Shown here: in pieces, positions 1 to 11,255 of the stretch
How positions within the stretch are numbered: the stretch's first letter is position 1
How the letters are laid out: the number at the start of each line of letters is the position of its first letter
NCBI RefSeq assembly: GCF_011397635.1
Contig: NC_064763.1
Coordinates: forward strand, 23,945,437 to 24,009,436
Source of the DNA: Epinephelus fuscoguttatus
Taxonomy: Eukaryota > Chordata > Actinopteri > Perciformes > Serranidae
Direction: 5' to 3'
DNA length: 64,000 nt
The notes under the pieces: generated by a model
The model's database searches: none
What the model was told of the DNA's origin: nothing
Seen by the model: the letters and a program-made list of their open reading frames with translations, nothing else
Position numbers and translations under genes: made by a program

Positions 1-73
1 TTAGTTTGTTAGTTAGTAGCAGTGTGTTGAAAGCAGAGTTTTGCAAGCTGCCAATTACTTTACACTGGAGCCA
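1..73. repeat. Outer inverted-duplication arm, distal piece
   Basis: This stretch is the near-exact reverse complement of 37,838-37,908. In the right-hand copy it abuts a 12-nt remnant of a tRNA-Val gene, so the sequence lying here between about 74 and 805 is missing there. It is the outermost visible part of an inverted duplication that also pairs 814-3,134 with 35,485-37,820. The left limit is cut by the window edge. No gene is visible in 74-400. Confidence 0.7.
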
Positions 74-409
74 CTAAATCGAATTTATTGCAAAAAGTAC
101 AGACTTGTTTACAGGTCACACACAAACCAAAACCACTCAAAGGACAGTGCACTAGTCTTGAAAAAAGTACTGTTAACTTTACACATGTACATACAGTGGT
201 CAGCGTAAACATCAAAAACACTGGCAACTGAAATGAGTAACACTGATAATATATCATTTAAGTGAAAGAATTTAACATGCAACACACTGAACATACCAGA
301 GATACCGCTAGTCTATCGATTTCTGATTCCTGCATCATATGATCTTTGCGTTTGGCAGAGTTTAACCACAAGCAACCAAACAGCCACTGTGCCTGTTGTG
401 ACCTTGACC

Positions 410-498
410 CCTGCCACTTAGTTTCAACCCTCCACCTGTGCCTCCCCCCAGGTGGAGTCACTGAGCCAGCCCACAGTGGAGAAGATTGTGAAAGACAG
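410..498 (+). pseudogene. Fragment of the DUF6729-type transposon C-terminal coding region
   Basis: Read on the plus strand, this piece encodes residues like VESLSQPTVEKIVKD after a proline-rich run. That matches EESVSRATVEKIVEDILGKQ in the larger minus-strand element (about 5,160-5,260). A third copy lies at about 34,800-34,905 and reads EESLSQATVEKIVKDILEKQ. The match starts inside coding sequence rather than at an exon edge, so this is a DNA-level fragment. It joins directly to a degenerate copy of the MLQRC exon. Confidence 0.6.
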
Positions 499-500
499 AG

Positions 501-540
501 AGATCACAAGTCTTCACAAGGTTCTGCAGCGCTGCAGCAT
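501..540 (-). pseudogene. Degenerate copy of the orphan MLQRC exon
   Basis: On the minus strand this begins ATG CTG CAG CGC TGC AGA ACC and then stops early. It is a decayed copy of the 38-codon exon seen intact at 12,587 and 34,094 (see those entries). It lies about 200 bp beyond the 3' end of the tRNA-Val gene, the same spacing as in the other cassettes. Confidence 0.5.
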
Positions 541-740
541 GGTGCCAAACACCAGCAGCGCACATAAACTACCCATGAAGGCAGCATTTAGAGACGCATC
601 AGAAGTAACAGTTCTCAAAATCACCACTATTGGGCAGTTAGTCAACTTGAATGACGAAACGTCAGAAAACGCCTTTATGTTTAATAAAGTTGGTTGGTGA
701 TGTGATGTGTTGTGACGTATGAGTGACGAAAATAAGCCAC

Positions 741-813
741 TGTTTCCGCCCGGTTTCGAACCGGGGACCTTTCGCGTGTGAGGCGAACGTGATAACCACT
801 ACACTACGGAAAC
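741..813 (-). tRNA. tRNA-Val (anticodon CAC)
   Basis: The reverse complement folds as a canonical cloverleaf. It starts GTTTCCGTAGTGTAGTGG, carries CAC in the anticodon loop, has the T loop GGTTCGAAACC and ends CGGAAAC plus discriminator A. Internal A- and B-box promoters are intact. A TTTT pol III terminator follows about 10 nt beyond the 3' end. It decodes GUG valine codons. It belongs to a local family of near-identical Val genes that differ only at anticodon position 34. Confidence 0.95.
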
Positions 814-1130
814 TCCGTATTCATGCTGCATTCAGGGACAAACAGTAAATTGGGGAAGCAACGTTTACTATCATAAGAGCCATTTTTGGCCCAAAAAATG
901 CAAGAAACTGTGTGGAACCGCAATCCATATTTGTTCCTCATAGTGATGGCAACACAGCCTATTTAATCTACATTTCTACCAACATTATTCTGCAAATATC
1001 AGGAAAAGGTGCCAGGTCGTAGTCATATGACGCACATAGTTGATCAGATGTTAAAACTGTTAAAAAAAACTTAAAGAGAGCAACTCATGCTCACAAATAT
1101 TGACCACAATGTTCCCCTTTAATGCTTTAG

Positions 1131-1217
1131 GGACTGCTTTGCTGCCTTCAAGGTCTTGTACACTGGGGCTCAGGAGCACCTCTTGTGTGACTGCAGGAGG
1201 ATCTCAGAGTCTACCAT
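1131..1217 (+). pseudogene. Captured transposase exon fragment (RDCC exon), truncated
   Basis: After a splice-acceptor-like ...TTTAG the sequence encodes an RDCFAAFKVLYTGAQEHLLCD-like stretch. This is homologous to the second DDE-region exon of the decayed element at about 6,990-7,348. The exon copy is cut where Tc1-derived sequence begins at about 1,217. Upstream intron-like sequence (814-1,130) is shared with the cassette at 35,485-35,872, so this is a genomic duplicate and not a processed copy. Confidence 0.6.
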
Positions 1218-1924
1218 GAAAATGGAAGCACAAACAAATCATTGCGTTTAAATTGTTGTTCAGTGTAAATGTTTCATTTCATTTTCATGTTTCAAATTCT
1301 GACCCTACCATCTGAAAGTTGCAGCAGAAATCCAGACTCATCAGACCAGGCGACGTTTTTCCAATCTTCTATTGTCCAGTTTTGGTGAGCCTGTGTGAAC
1401 TGTAGCCTCAGTTTCCTGTTGTTAGCTGACAGGAGTGGCACCTGGTGTGGTCTTCTGCTGCTGTAGCCCATCTGCTTCAAGGTTGGACGTGTTGTTGGTT
1501 CAGAGATGGTCTTCTGCAGACCTTGGTTGTAACAAGTGGTTATTTGAGTTACTGTTGTCTTTCTATCATCTTGAACCAGTCTGGCCATTCTCCTCTGACC
1601 TCTGGCATCAACACTGGATATCTTCTCTTTGTCAGACCATCCTCTGTAAACCCTAGAGATGGTTGTTGTGGTGACAATCCCAGTAGATCAGCAGATTCTG
1701 AAATATTCTGACCAACCTGTTTGGTACCAACAACCATGCCCCGTTCAAAGTCACTTAAATCACCTTTCTTCCCCATTCTGATGCTCGGTTTGACCTTAAG
1801 CAGCTCGTCTTCACCTTGTCTACATGCCTAAATACATTGGGTTGCTGCCACAGGATTGGCTAATTACCTATTTGCGTTAATGGGCAGTTGAACAGGTGTA
1901 CCTAATAAAGTGGTCGGTGAGTGT
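1217..1924 (-). mobile_element. Truncated Tc1-like transposon with a joined second Tc1 end
   Basis: The minus strand encodes the N-terminal part of a fish Tc1 transposase in two frames. One gives GKKGDLSDFERGMVVG followed by SISETADLLG-type helix-turn-helix sequence. The other gives MARLVQDDRK to WSDESGFLLQLSDGRVRI. The outer end at about 1,890-1,924 is the familiar Tc1 terminal repeat (GTACCTAATAAAGTGGTCGG on the plus strand). The catalytic C-terminal two thirds are absent. Bases 1,217-1,290 instead match the end of a different Tc1 family (compare 21,480-21,560). The same chimera recurs at 21,027 and 36,822. Confidence 0.8.
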
Positions 1925-2294
1925 AGACACATACAGAAAACACTACCATACAGCCATAAAATGCTTGTTATTTTAGGCGTAATTATTTCAGTCAGTTGTA
2001 AGCAAGAGGAAAAGCAAATACACAATGAACTATAATATGATGATGATTTTTACTTTTAAGCTTCTAAGAGGTGAAAATAATGGATCACTGCACCACAAGC
2101 TCAAACGAGTTGGTGATGTAACAGTACACATCATCACCACAGACTGGTTAGCCAAATTGGATCACGAAACTTTAGAAAACGTGTGTATGTTTTATTAAGT
2201 GTTTGTCTGTCTGGGGACGAGATATATATGTTGTTGTTTTTTCAGAACAACCATGTGTGAAATAGAAGCATTGTGAAGATAACCTCTAAAACTA

Positions 2295-2366
2295 CTCCCC
2301 GTCGGGGAATCGAACCCCGGTCTTCCGCGTGACAGGCGGAGATACTGTCCACTATACTAACGAGGA
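2295..2366 (-). tRNA. tRNA-Asp (anticodon GTC)
   Basis: The reverse complement begins TCCTCGTTAGTATAGTGG, has the anticodon loop CTGTCAC and the T arm GGGGTTCGATTCCCC, and ends CGGGGAG. All four arms pair. A TTTT terminator follows about 6 nt after the 3' end. It is divergent from the partial tRNA-Val at 3,135, with a captured transposase exon between them. It reads GAC and GAU aspartate codons. Confidence 0.95.
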
Positions 2367-2668
2367 AAGATACAGAAGATCACGTGATGCCGGAAGCAGA
2401 AACTACTTGCTAGCTACTAGTTGCTAGCTAACAATGAGGCGAGCTAGTCGTTAACAAGTGAACATGTTCCCAGCTACGGTTCAGAGCCGGGAAGCTGTCA
2501 CTGGGAGAGAGAGAACATAAAACAACACTACTGAAGCAAATTAAGTCATTAAACAGCTCATAAACAACTGAGAAGCACGAATTAAGTACTTGAAATGTTG
2601 AACCCCACTAACGTTTGATTCCTTAAAAAAGTGGCACGTGAAATTCACTGGTGAAATGTGAGACATAC

Positions 2669-2847
2669 CTGAAATATAGCAGCCCACTGTTCAAACCACC
2701 ACACGCAGTGACACAAGTCGAACTTGATGGTCATGTCTTTGTTGACCTTGTTTCTTGAGGCACTGTTGTTAGCCAGGTTTCCAGAGGTCGCCTCTGCCAC
2801 GGTCGTCTCTGACAGGGTACAGGACCTTGAAGGCAGCACAGCAGTCC
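2669..2847 (-). pseudogene. Captured transposase exon (RDCC exon) in the tRNA cassette
   Basis: The minus strand has an acceptor-like TTTTAG, then coding sequence, then a CAG/GTATGT donor. The translation includes ATSGNLANNSASRNKVNKDM and IKFDLCHC, homologous to NLANNSASRLKFNQD and IKLDLFHCMRR of the parent element. The first part is shortened by about 38 bp relative to the copy at 35,873-36,089. A second scrap of the exon start lies at about 2,934-2,962. The exon stands alone, with no other part of the parent gene beside it. Confidence 0.65.
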
Positions 2848-3134
2848 CTAAAACATGAAAGGTGAACACCACCTACATTAAAAATTCCAATGTTATTTCC
2901 ATGGTGTAGGGAAGTTTGATCAGTATTTATGAGCTTGAAGGCAGCACAGCAGTCCCCTTCCTGAAATTTACAGAAATTCAGCAGAATAATGTAGATAGAA
3001 ATGTAGATTAAATAGGCTGTGTTGTCGTCACTATGAGGAACACACATGTATTGCAGTTTTTCAACATTTGGCTCTGATGATAGTAATCGTTGCTGATCCC
3101 ATTTTCCTGTTTGTCCCTGAATGCAATAATATGA

Positions 3135-3176
3135 GTTTCCGTAGTGTAGTGGTTATCACGTTCGCCTCACAAGGTC
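3135..3176 (+). pseudogene. Truncated tRNA-Val gene
   Basis: The first 36 nt are identical to the 5' half of the Val-CAC genes, up to and including the anticodon CAC. Six bases of the anticodon arm are then missing, AAGGTCC follows, and the homology ends. Bases 3,180-3,265 are unrelated to tRNA-Val, although they contain GGTTCGAATCCC, which resembles a B box. This end marks one edge of the outer inverted duplication. Confidence 0.75.
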
Positions 3177-3269
3177 CGTGGGCCAGCCGCGGATAGGTGT
3201 AGAGGACTTTTCAGCGGCCAGAAGCCCTTCACAGAGAGATGCGGTTCGAATCCCACTGCACCCAAACAA

Positions 3270-4125
3270 AACTCCCCATATTTGGCTTAAAATATTTTGC
3301 TACATTGTGTCTGCATAACACAAAACAACTGCATTTAACCTCTTAAAATGTTTAAAGTGAAAATTACGAACAGATTTTGAGCAAATTATAGGGATTTTCT
3401 TATTAACATTATTATTGATATTATTGTTTGTATGCAGTGTGTATTGAGACACATTTTTATAGTTTAAAAACATGCTGAATACAAACATAATCCAAGCATG
3501 CTTTAAACAGCGTATAGTTTCATACCTTTACATCCACCTACCTCATGTACATAAAGCAACATATTACATTAGTTATTCTTTTTTATTCAGCAGCCTTTGC
3601 TGTCTGCTCTGATACACTGCTGTCCAGGGGGAGGAGAGAGGACTGACTGCTTGGACACACGTTTTTATCTGTATGTCTATTCTGTGTACAGACATTGACA
3701 CCTATAAAAAAATGAGTCAAATTCCTAATATGTGCACGTACATGTATGTGGCCAGTAAAACCCATGCCGACACAATTATTTTTTAAGATTATGATAACAG
3801 GACCTTATGATTTAAAGGGTTAGACAATAATGCTATTTCATCATGCTGCTATTGGTAAAACGTGAACTGAACTAATAAATAGCAGTAACAATAGTGATAC
3901 TAATACTAACACAAAGTGCTTCACATCAAGGCACAGAATCAAGAAACACCCTTTGAATAATTATGCAAATAAGATGCTAAATCATGCTACAGTTTTACTT
4001 CTATTAAGGTAAAATAGTAAATTTATATTACAAATATTTGTACAGCTGAGCACATGAATATAAATATATATTTTCTATCACTTACTACCTCTAATAAGAC
4101 AGTCAGAGTGATGCTTTCAAGATAT
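3270..4125. other. Stretch with no recognisable gene
   Basis: AT-rich sequence with only short chance reading frames. TTTATT at about 4,125 is AATAAA on the minus strand and could serve as a distal poly(A) signal for the decayed transposon gene that ends at 4,656. I see nothing else. Confidence 0.4.
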
Positions 4126-4301
4126 TTTATTAACAATAAACACATAATAATAAAAAATACTTATTGAAAACTTAAGATATAAAGATATAAAACACATTAA
4201 CAGTGAAAGAAATATACAACATATATATATATACTGTACAAAGTTTCTCCAAAAACCTATTTACAAAATTAGTGCTGGAACACTTATCAGTCAATATTCA
4301 C

Positions 4302-4411
4302 TTGTTATAATAATAACAATAATAGTAATGATGATGATGATAAGAATAATAATATAATGATGATAATAATAACAATAATAATATAATAGTAATGATAATA
4401 ATATAATGATA

Positions 4412-4442
<31 letters not shown>

Positions 4443-4583
4443 GGCGATGATAATAATAATAATTATATTATAATAGTAATAATAATAATATAATGATGGT
4501 GATGATAATAATAATAATTATAATAATAATAATAATAATGATGATAATAACAATAATAATAACAATAATAATAATAATAATAG
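4302..4583. repeat. AAT/ATG-rich imperfect microsatellite
   Basis: About 280 bp of interrupted AAT, AAC and ATG triplets such as AATAATAATAATAACAATAA. It lies just beyond the 3' end of the decayed minus-strand transposon gene. Confidence 0.9.
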
Positions 4584-4655
4584 GGAAAACCCTATTGTAT
4601 GTGCGTGTGAGGGTATTTTTGGAGTTTACAGTGTAAAGTGACTATGGGTTCACAG

Positions 4656-5695
4656 TCACTTCCTCTTCTCTGCGACCCATCTGTCCCTTTCAGCCGTGAA
4701 GAAGGCAGACTGTTGGAAGTCCCTCCAGCTCATCTTCCTCACCATGCCCTGCTCCTTGTACAGGGAAAACACTCTGGAGGGGCAGTAGATGTATTTCCCC
4801 GGCACCCCGGGGAAGCTGGTGGGGATATGAGGGCTGTCAGGGCCCTGCTTTAGAGGCCGGTGGCAGAACCTGCACAGACGACCTTTTGGCAGCTGCACCT
4901 CACTCTTCCTCTTTGCCCTCTCCTCTGCCACCTTCCTCCACTCAGCCGACCTCTGTTTGGCCGCCTCCAGCTCCCGCTCAAAGAAAGGAGATGCAGCAAA
5001 GTCGTGTTAAACACCTTAGTGGAGCAGTAGAAGTACTTTACTGTTTTCGACTGGTAAAAAAAATGAATAGAAGAGCCGTCGCCGAGATACCGGGACTTTG
5101 GCTGACCGCAGGCTAGACAGTTCCTGGTCCTCTTCTCCTTCTGCTGCTCCTGCTGCTCCTGCTGTTGTTGCTGTTTCCCTAGAATGTCTTCAACAATCTT
5201 CTCCACTGTGGCTCGGCTCACTGACTCCTCCTGGGGGGGAGCCACAGGTGGAGGGTTGAACGTGGCAGGGGGCAAAGTCACAACAGGCACACTGACTGTT
5301 TCGCTGCCTGTGGCCAAACTCTGCCACAACTGTTGTGTCTCAAATACCTTCTCTGGGCTGGTATTGAGGGAGGAGCTTGTGTTTTTTAATTTTGCCAGGT
5401 GTTTAACATATCTGGAGATATGTTGGCATGTGGTGGGATGGAGAAGGCTGTTGGGGTCGTTGCATGCTTGCTGAACCATGGCAGCATAGTCTGCATCCAC
5501 CCGTTTTAGGATGTCCTTGGCCCCATGGTGCTTGTACAGGAGACCGTCGATGGCGGATCTCATAGCCCCTGTCCACCGGCTGTGGTCCAGGACCTGAATG
5601 AGACCTCCCGTCTTTATTGGTCCAGTGCGGGCGGCCCGGGGAGAGGAGGCTATGGGCAATGGCGCTACCCCTGGCAGGTCTAAACAATAAAGCAT
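4656..5695 (-). pseudogene. C-terminal region of the decayed transposon protein
   Basis: The first frame runs from LPGVAPLPIA to CLACGQPKSRYLGDGSSIHF and STKVFN. It includes a Gln-rich run and EESVSRATVEKIVEDILGKQ. The second frame continues with SEVQLPKGRLCRFCHRPLKQ and ends AERDRWVAEKRK at a stop. Comparison with the fragment at 27,786-28,014 shows that about 48 bp plus a frame are lost here near 5,000; that other copy keeps a stretch reading TYAAEGLTDPRMSFQD. The paired cysteines suggest zinc binding, but this is inference. Confidence 0.6.
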
Positions 5696-5989
5696 ATGTT
5701 TATTATCCTGTTTTTTGTCTAGCTTTGAATGACTAAGATTATGATAATACAGTCACATTGTAACATGGTTAGGCACAGTCCTGTCGTCTAAAGTTACAAT
5801 TACAAGCAAATTTTACTGGGAAAAAAAGCAACATGGATAAAAAATGTGTATGCGGCATTTGTGAGAAGTTGTTTGAAATAACAAACAGTTCAATTTGTGA
5901 CAATCAAATTTTTTCCATAGTTTTTAAATTCTGCATACACTCGGTCAATAATAGTTGTTAATGTACAATATATTAATATCACTGTCATG

Positions 5990-7348
5990 AAATAAATTCC
6001 AACCACAGTGTCCAAGTCTTTTTTAACAGTGAGGCCTGTGTGAGGGATGGTAAGTGGGTAATTTAAATGACCTGTATACATCAAATGACCTGTATACATC
6101 AAAGTCTGAGTCTCTGGTTTACCTGTGGCAGAAGCTGGTATCAGTGGCTGCTGGGACTTGGAAACTTCTGCAGAGCACTGTTGAGAAGACAGGACTGGCA
6201 CTGGTCCAACTCCATCATCACTGGGCTCCTGAAATATAGAATCAAGTATAGTGATTTCTTCAATCTGTCTGTATAGTGATTTCTTCAATCTGTCTGAGTG
6301 ATTAACCTGGATTACCTGAGAGTCTGTGCTCACTGCAGCAGCAGAGAAGTGATCCTCCATCTCCACGACTTCAGCAGCTTCAGTGTTGACTTGTGTCCTG
6401 TGTTTGTCCCAGTCTAAAACAACCGGATGACAGCCTGGCTCTAGATACTGCAGCCCAAATCTCTCCCCTGTGTCCCTGTTTAATGCCTGCAGAGCTGCAT
6501 ATTTGGCCACCCTGTCACTCTGACAGAGGCTGTGTTTAGCTGTGTAATCAACAGGGGGTCAAACACAGCTGGCAGCTCGACACCAGGCTGCTTCAGGTCC
6601 ACCAGCCGCTGAAAGTTCCACCTCACCACTCCAGTCAATGCCTGGGCCTGGAAGAGCTCACAGGAAACCCGGTTTCCTGTCACCCACTGGGCTTGGTGAG
6701 AGTGGAAGCCCTCCTGCTGAGATGTGCCTCTCACGGGAATCCAAATAGGTACAGCAGCTCCTGCGCCTTGGTGTTATTGAGCTGCAAGGTGCCACCATAC
6801 CTGTATAGGATTCCCTCCTTGACCTCAGGGTCGCTCAGGCAGCCTCTCAGGATGTGGATGCGCTGAATCCTCCACACCCTCAACATGGAGGCCTTGAAGA
6901 GGGGCACATCGTTGCTGTCCTTTGCCAGGTAGAAATGATGTAAAACATCTTCTACCCTCTGCAGCAGTTCTCTGGGCTGTGGCACCTTCATTCTACAGTG
7001 CTCTCTGATGTGCTGCTTGGTGGGGTTAGCAGGAGAGATTTTGCAGAACTTGTACGCCTCCTGAGGTCACCCTGGTCCACCACAACGAACGCTGCAGAGA
7101 GGAACTGGCAAAAGGAACTATAAAGGGAATGGTGTTCTGACACACACTCTCTGGTAAACCGGCGCATGCAGTGAAACAAGTCTAACTTGATGGTGATGTC
7201 TTGGTTAAACTTGAGTCTTGAGGCACTGTTGTTTGCCAGGTTTCCAGAGGTCGCTTGTGCCACGATGGCCTCTGAGGTCCTCCAGCAGTCCCATGAAATG
7301 TGATCCTGAGCCCCAGGTTGCAGGACCTTAAAGGCAGCACAGCAGTCC
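5990..7348 (-). pseudogene. DDE-like core and downstream region of the decayed transposon
   Basis: The exon starting at 7,348 splices in frame to the exon ending at 7,625, and the junction creates VDRDCCAAF. It continues to IKLDLFHCMRRF and then SEHHSLYSSFCQFLSAAF. After frame breaks, further pieces read KVPQPRELLQRVEDVLHHFY, RGTSQQEGFHSHQAQWVTGN and YAALQALNRDTGERFGL. In fish relatives I recall VDRDCC, RLDxWHxMRR and RGSTSLESFH at the same positions, which is the basis for calling a transposase-like fold. The catalytic assignment is inference. Two short tandem duplications (about 6,064-6,103 and 6,246-6,295) lie in the intron. Confidence 0.55.
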
Positions 7349-7624
7349 CTAAAACATTGAAAAGACAAAAATACCTGTATCTTACAATTTGTTCTGTACA
7401 AAATGGGTCTTATTCACAATATAAAACAATTTACTGCAAGTTTTCCATCTCTTTTATTTTTGGTATGTATTTGGCCTAACAAAACGTCAATTACTATATA
7501 AGCTGTGCAAAAAAAAAAACAAAAGAAAAAAACAACAACACAAAAACAGCATTTAAAAAATATGTAATGTACAACAAGTTAAAATACTAAAATAATGTTT
7601 TCAATTGAAACTTATTCTTTATAC

Positions 7625-8740
7625 CTGTCAACCCACTGGAAGTTTGCCTTCTGCACTCCTGCTGCAGTGTAGCGTTGTGACAGACCCTCATACATGGTAT
7701 AAAGGGACCTATCACACTCAGACTGCAGCATCACCCAGCTCAGGATCATCCAGTTCTCGTTCATAATAGCATAGGAAGATATGGTGCCAGACGACAGCAC
7801 AACCTTCCTAGCTACTTTGCGGGTGTGATCTGCCCTCAGTGCCTGTCCAAAGGTACCTTGAAGCAGCAGAGTGAGGAGCTGCTCCTGGCGCTGATACTCT
7901 CGGACCAGGCAATCGACAAGGTAGTGAGATGAAACAGACACTCCGCACCAGCCATCTGCATCTGAGTATCCACCAAATGGCGCAGGAGTATCTGCCTGTC
8001 TGAGGAGCCCAGTGATGGTTCTCTGGCGTAGACTCCTGCTTCACCGTCCCTGACGTTCTGCACACTCAGCAGGTAGGCCAGGTGAGCTCTCTCATATTTA
8101 AGATGAAGTGCCTCCGTCAGCTGCTTGGACATGTCCTCTGGTGATCTGCCGCTGCGTCTCATCTCGTCCATCACAGACTTGCAGATGGCCTTTTTGTGTG
8201 TCAGGAAAGCTGGCACAATGTTGCTGAAGCGCTCTGGTAGCTTCTCCAGCCACTGCGGCTTGTCAGCATGCCAGTACTTTTTACAAGCCTTGCAGGTGAG
8301 CCGCGAGGCTAAAATATAATACTGTCCGCTGGTGCCAATGACGACTCTGGGCCTTCCGACGCCAGAGGAAGCTACCTGAGGGTTGGGACAGCCATAAAGA
8401 CAGGGCAAGATGTAATTGTTTCTAACCCTCTCCATGATTGTGTGCTCTGGCTTCCAGATGAAAAATGGATGAAGCTGAAAGTACTTTGGTGAGGGCAGCT
8501 CAGAGATTGAGTCGATGAGCTCAGGCTGAGGTGGATAACGCCACAGGGACAGCATGTTCATCAGGTGACGTACTGGGCGTGACCCCGGCCAGAGCCCCAA
8601 CGCCTCCATCTCAGTCTTCATCCAGATCTTCTGCTGCTGGGAGCAGTTCCACTGTGCAACATCTTGATCATGGCCTGGGACAGAGGCTGCAGGCTGGTGT
8701 GGGGCATCTAATGGGACAGGAGGTGCTGGACATGGCGAAG
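7625..8740 (-). pseudogene. DUF6729-like exon of the decayed transposon
   Basis: A minus-strand exon bounded by AACAG at 8,741 and GTATAAAG at 7,624. It encodes KTEMEALGLWPGSRPVRHLM, YPPQPELIDSISELPSPKYF, CPNPQV, LTCKACKKYWHADKPQW, FSNIVPAFLTHKKAICKSVM and a second-frame stretch QGTFGQALRADHTRKVARKV. The CxxC pair and the LPxxxxxxFPAxLTxxxA-like run are the DUF6729 signature I recall from fish proteins. D in RADHTRKV is a candidate first catalytic acid. There is one frame break near 7,930. Confidence 0.55.
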
Positions 8741-8915
8741 CTGTTAAAACACAACAAAAAACTACAGTATATACACAATAAGAAAAAGGAAGAGACCTCT
8801 GTACCAGTGACTGCTATGGTTAAAACAATGCATCAATAAAGGAAAAAATGATCCGCACACTGATAGAGCTCCCATTAATCCATGATTTATTTTGTGTCAA
8901 GTGACGTTTCAAACA

Positions 8916-8975
8916 AACGCAGGCTCTTCCTCAGACTTGTACCCATTACAAGTCTGAGGAGGAAGAGCCTGCGTT
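8916..8975. repeat. Near-perfect hairpin in a transposon intron
   Basis: The arms AACGCAGGCTCTTCCT...AGACTTGTA and their reverse complement face each other across CCCAT, with one 3-nt indel. It lies in an intron of the decayed transposon and looks like the end of a small foldback or MITE-type insertion (about 8,840-8,990). Confidence 0.6.
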
Positions 8976-10541
8976 ATTTTTTCCTTTTTGATGCATGTTA
9001 GAAGTTTATGATCCAGCACCCTTTCAATATTTCTTTGGGATGTGCGTGTTATTATCTTTTTCTATGATTAAAACAGTGTCACAAAAATAAATACCTTCAT
9101 CAAGGACAGTGTCTATTTGTGCTTCCACAGGGGCAATATTCTGTAATGATGAATCTGGGATGGTGAGATACAAACAGGACAGGCATGTGAGACATACAGA
9201 TTACTTATGAAAATTAAGATATTCTGTCTCACAGCATGTAAGAAAATAAAACATTTACCTTCAGGAGGACATGGAGCTGCTGTTATCCCAGGCCCAGAAG
9301 ATGAACTGTGGGAGACTGGCTTTTCATGTGCTTTTAAAAAAGTTGCAACAAAAATTGTATAAAACCTTAACAGACACCGGATGTCGTATTTACTTCACAT
9401 TATTTAACACATTTGATTTGTCAGAATGAAACTGATCAATATCTGAGATACACTGGTAGTATAAGAGGATGACATACTTTGTCTAAACACTTTGGGCGTC
9501 TGCTCTTCTAGTTGTGGAGCAATGGCAAGCAGCTGAGGAGGGACTGGCAGTGGGGTCTTCACTGTAGCTGTAGGATTAAAAGAAAAAAAAACAAGAAAGT
9601 TCACACGACATTCAAGATAATTTAAAGTGTGAAGTAAAGAACTAAAATAACCTTTCACAGGGGGGTCACTAGGCTCAGCAGGTCTGGAAACAGTAGCTGT
9701 AGCTGTTGGCTTTGTCCTGTGAGCTGTAAAAACAATTCAATGTCATTTTCCTCACACAGTCAAGTTTGTTTAAGCTTAACAATGTGTCTTTACCTGTTGT
9801 TTCTGTAGTAACTGCTGGTACAGACTAAAAACATCCAGTTTTACTAAATTGTGAATTGCCATTATTTTAAATAGAAAAAACAAAAGCTTTAAAGTGTTTG
9901 CAAACAGGTAAAGCACAGAAACAACATTAATAAACTATAGTACACACATCACCTGTCAGTCAAAGATGTGGCATGTTAACCTGTATCTGAGCTACATTTT
10001 TAACATGCCACATCCTTATATGACAGACCTATCCTATGACAGACTGAAAAAAGCATGCAAAAAAAAAAACAAAGCACTTACCATCATCGCTGACATGTTA
10101 ATTCCTTATGTTAGTAGGAGAGTAAAAGAACACAAGCATCAGAACAGGCCGGAACATGGCCAAAACAACAAACTAGTTGACAGAACAGTAATGGCAGGTG
10201 AATTCTGGTTCAAACAGAATCCTCCCTCCACACTGATAGAGTAAAACCTGTTGATAGAGATACAGCTGGGGCACTGGAGACTTCTGCTGGTGGCTCTGAA
10301 AGCACAGGTGATACAAAACTTTAATCATGTACAGTAACATTTTAAAGAAACTCTGTTAATTAATACAATAGATCCACTTACTGAATTCAATGTCAAATTC
10401 AGATGGAGGCAGGTTTAACATCGCTCTCTCCAGCTCCTCATCCTCCTCCATCACTAGGCGACAAATAACAGTAATATTTATTGTGTTAGGTACATTTAAT
10501 GTTCACATTAAATCAGTATTTGCATATTTTTGTAAACTGAC

Positions 10542-11255
10542 CAAGAGATCTAGATGTGTGTGTGAAGCAGCCGATGTAGAGGAGACTTCTGCAGGCGGTG
10601 GACAGGACTCAGCCCTCTGCTGCTGGAGGAGGTACTGCTGCAGGTTGTACATCTTGCTGTTTTTAACACACTTTACTCCGACAATAAAGGCAGCGTAACC
10701 GTCCTCCCTGCTCTCCCAGATCTGCCTCCAGGTGTGCTTGGCCCTGGCTCCAAAGCCAACTACATTGTCCCCCTCTGATGAGACTGGTGGCACAGGCTTC
10801 CTGGAGAGAAGGTACTCCCTCAGGTCCTCAATTTCCTGGAAGCTCCTGGCATAGTCCAGGAATGACAGCAGGCTGTCCTTGCTGTTCCCTTGGGGGTTGA
10901 AGGTCCCAGCTCTCTCCTCCTCTTCTACCTTATTGATGAGGTAGATGGTGTAGCCGACATCATTTTCAAGGAGCCACCTGTATGGTTTCCCCTTGTATTT
11001 TCCAAACTGCAGCATGTACTCCCCCATCACCTCCTGTCGGTCCGACACATCACCCCCCCGCTGAAGGACCGCAGTGAGAGCATTAGACCTCACAAGGTCA
11101 TGTCTCTGAGGGGGAGACTTGTCCTGAAGAGAAGGATTTTTTTTAATTCTCATGGCCTCATCTGAGGGGTCCTGCCGCAGATGGCCAGATGGACCCTTCC
11201 TGAAGGACACTGTCATCCTTCCTGGGAAGAAGCTGAAGGACTTCTTCATTATCTC
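10542..11255 (-). pseudogene. First coding exon of the decayed transposon (ExoX-C-like)
   Basis: The likely start is MKKSFSFFPGRMTVSFRKG (ATG at 11,249), just after an acceptor GTGCTGTGCACAG. Two FG-K/R repeats are visible, LQFGKYKGKPYRWLLENDVG and VGFGARAKHTWRQIWESRED, the pattern of exodeoxyribonuclease-X-like C-terminal modules. The exon reads open to a CTTG/GTCAGT donor at 10,541. Downstream linker exons include MEEDEELERAMLNLPPSEFD (10,384-10,452), flanked by a CGCCTAG acceptor and a GTAAGTG donor. This is the best preserved exon of the element. Confidence 0.6.

Noticed and set aside
3177-3270. Possible second tRNA gene fused after the truncated tRNA-Val
   Set aside because: GGTTCGAATCCC looks like a B box, but the T stem around it does not pair and no acceptor or anticodon stem can be formed.
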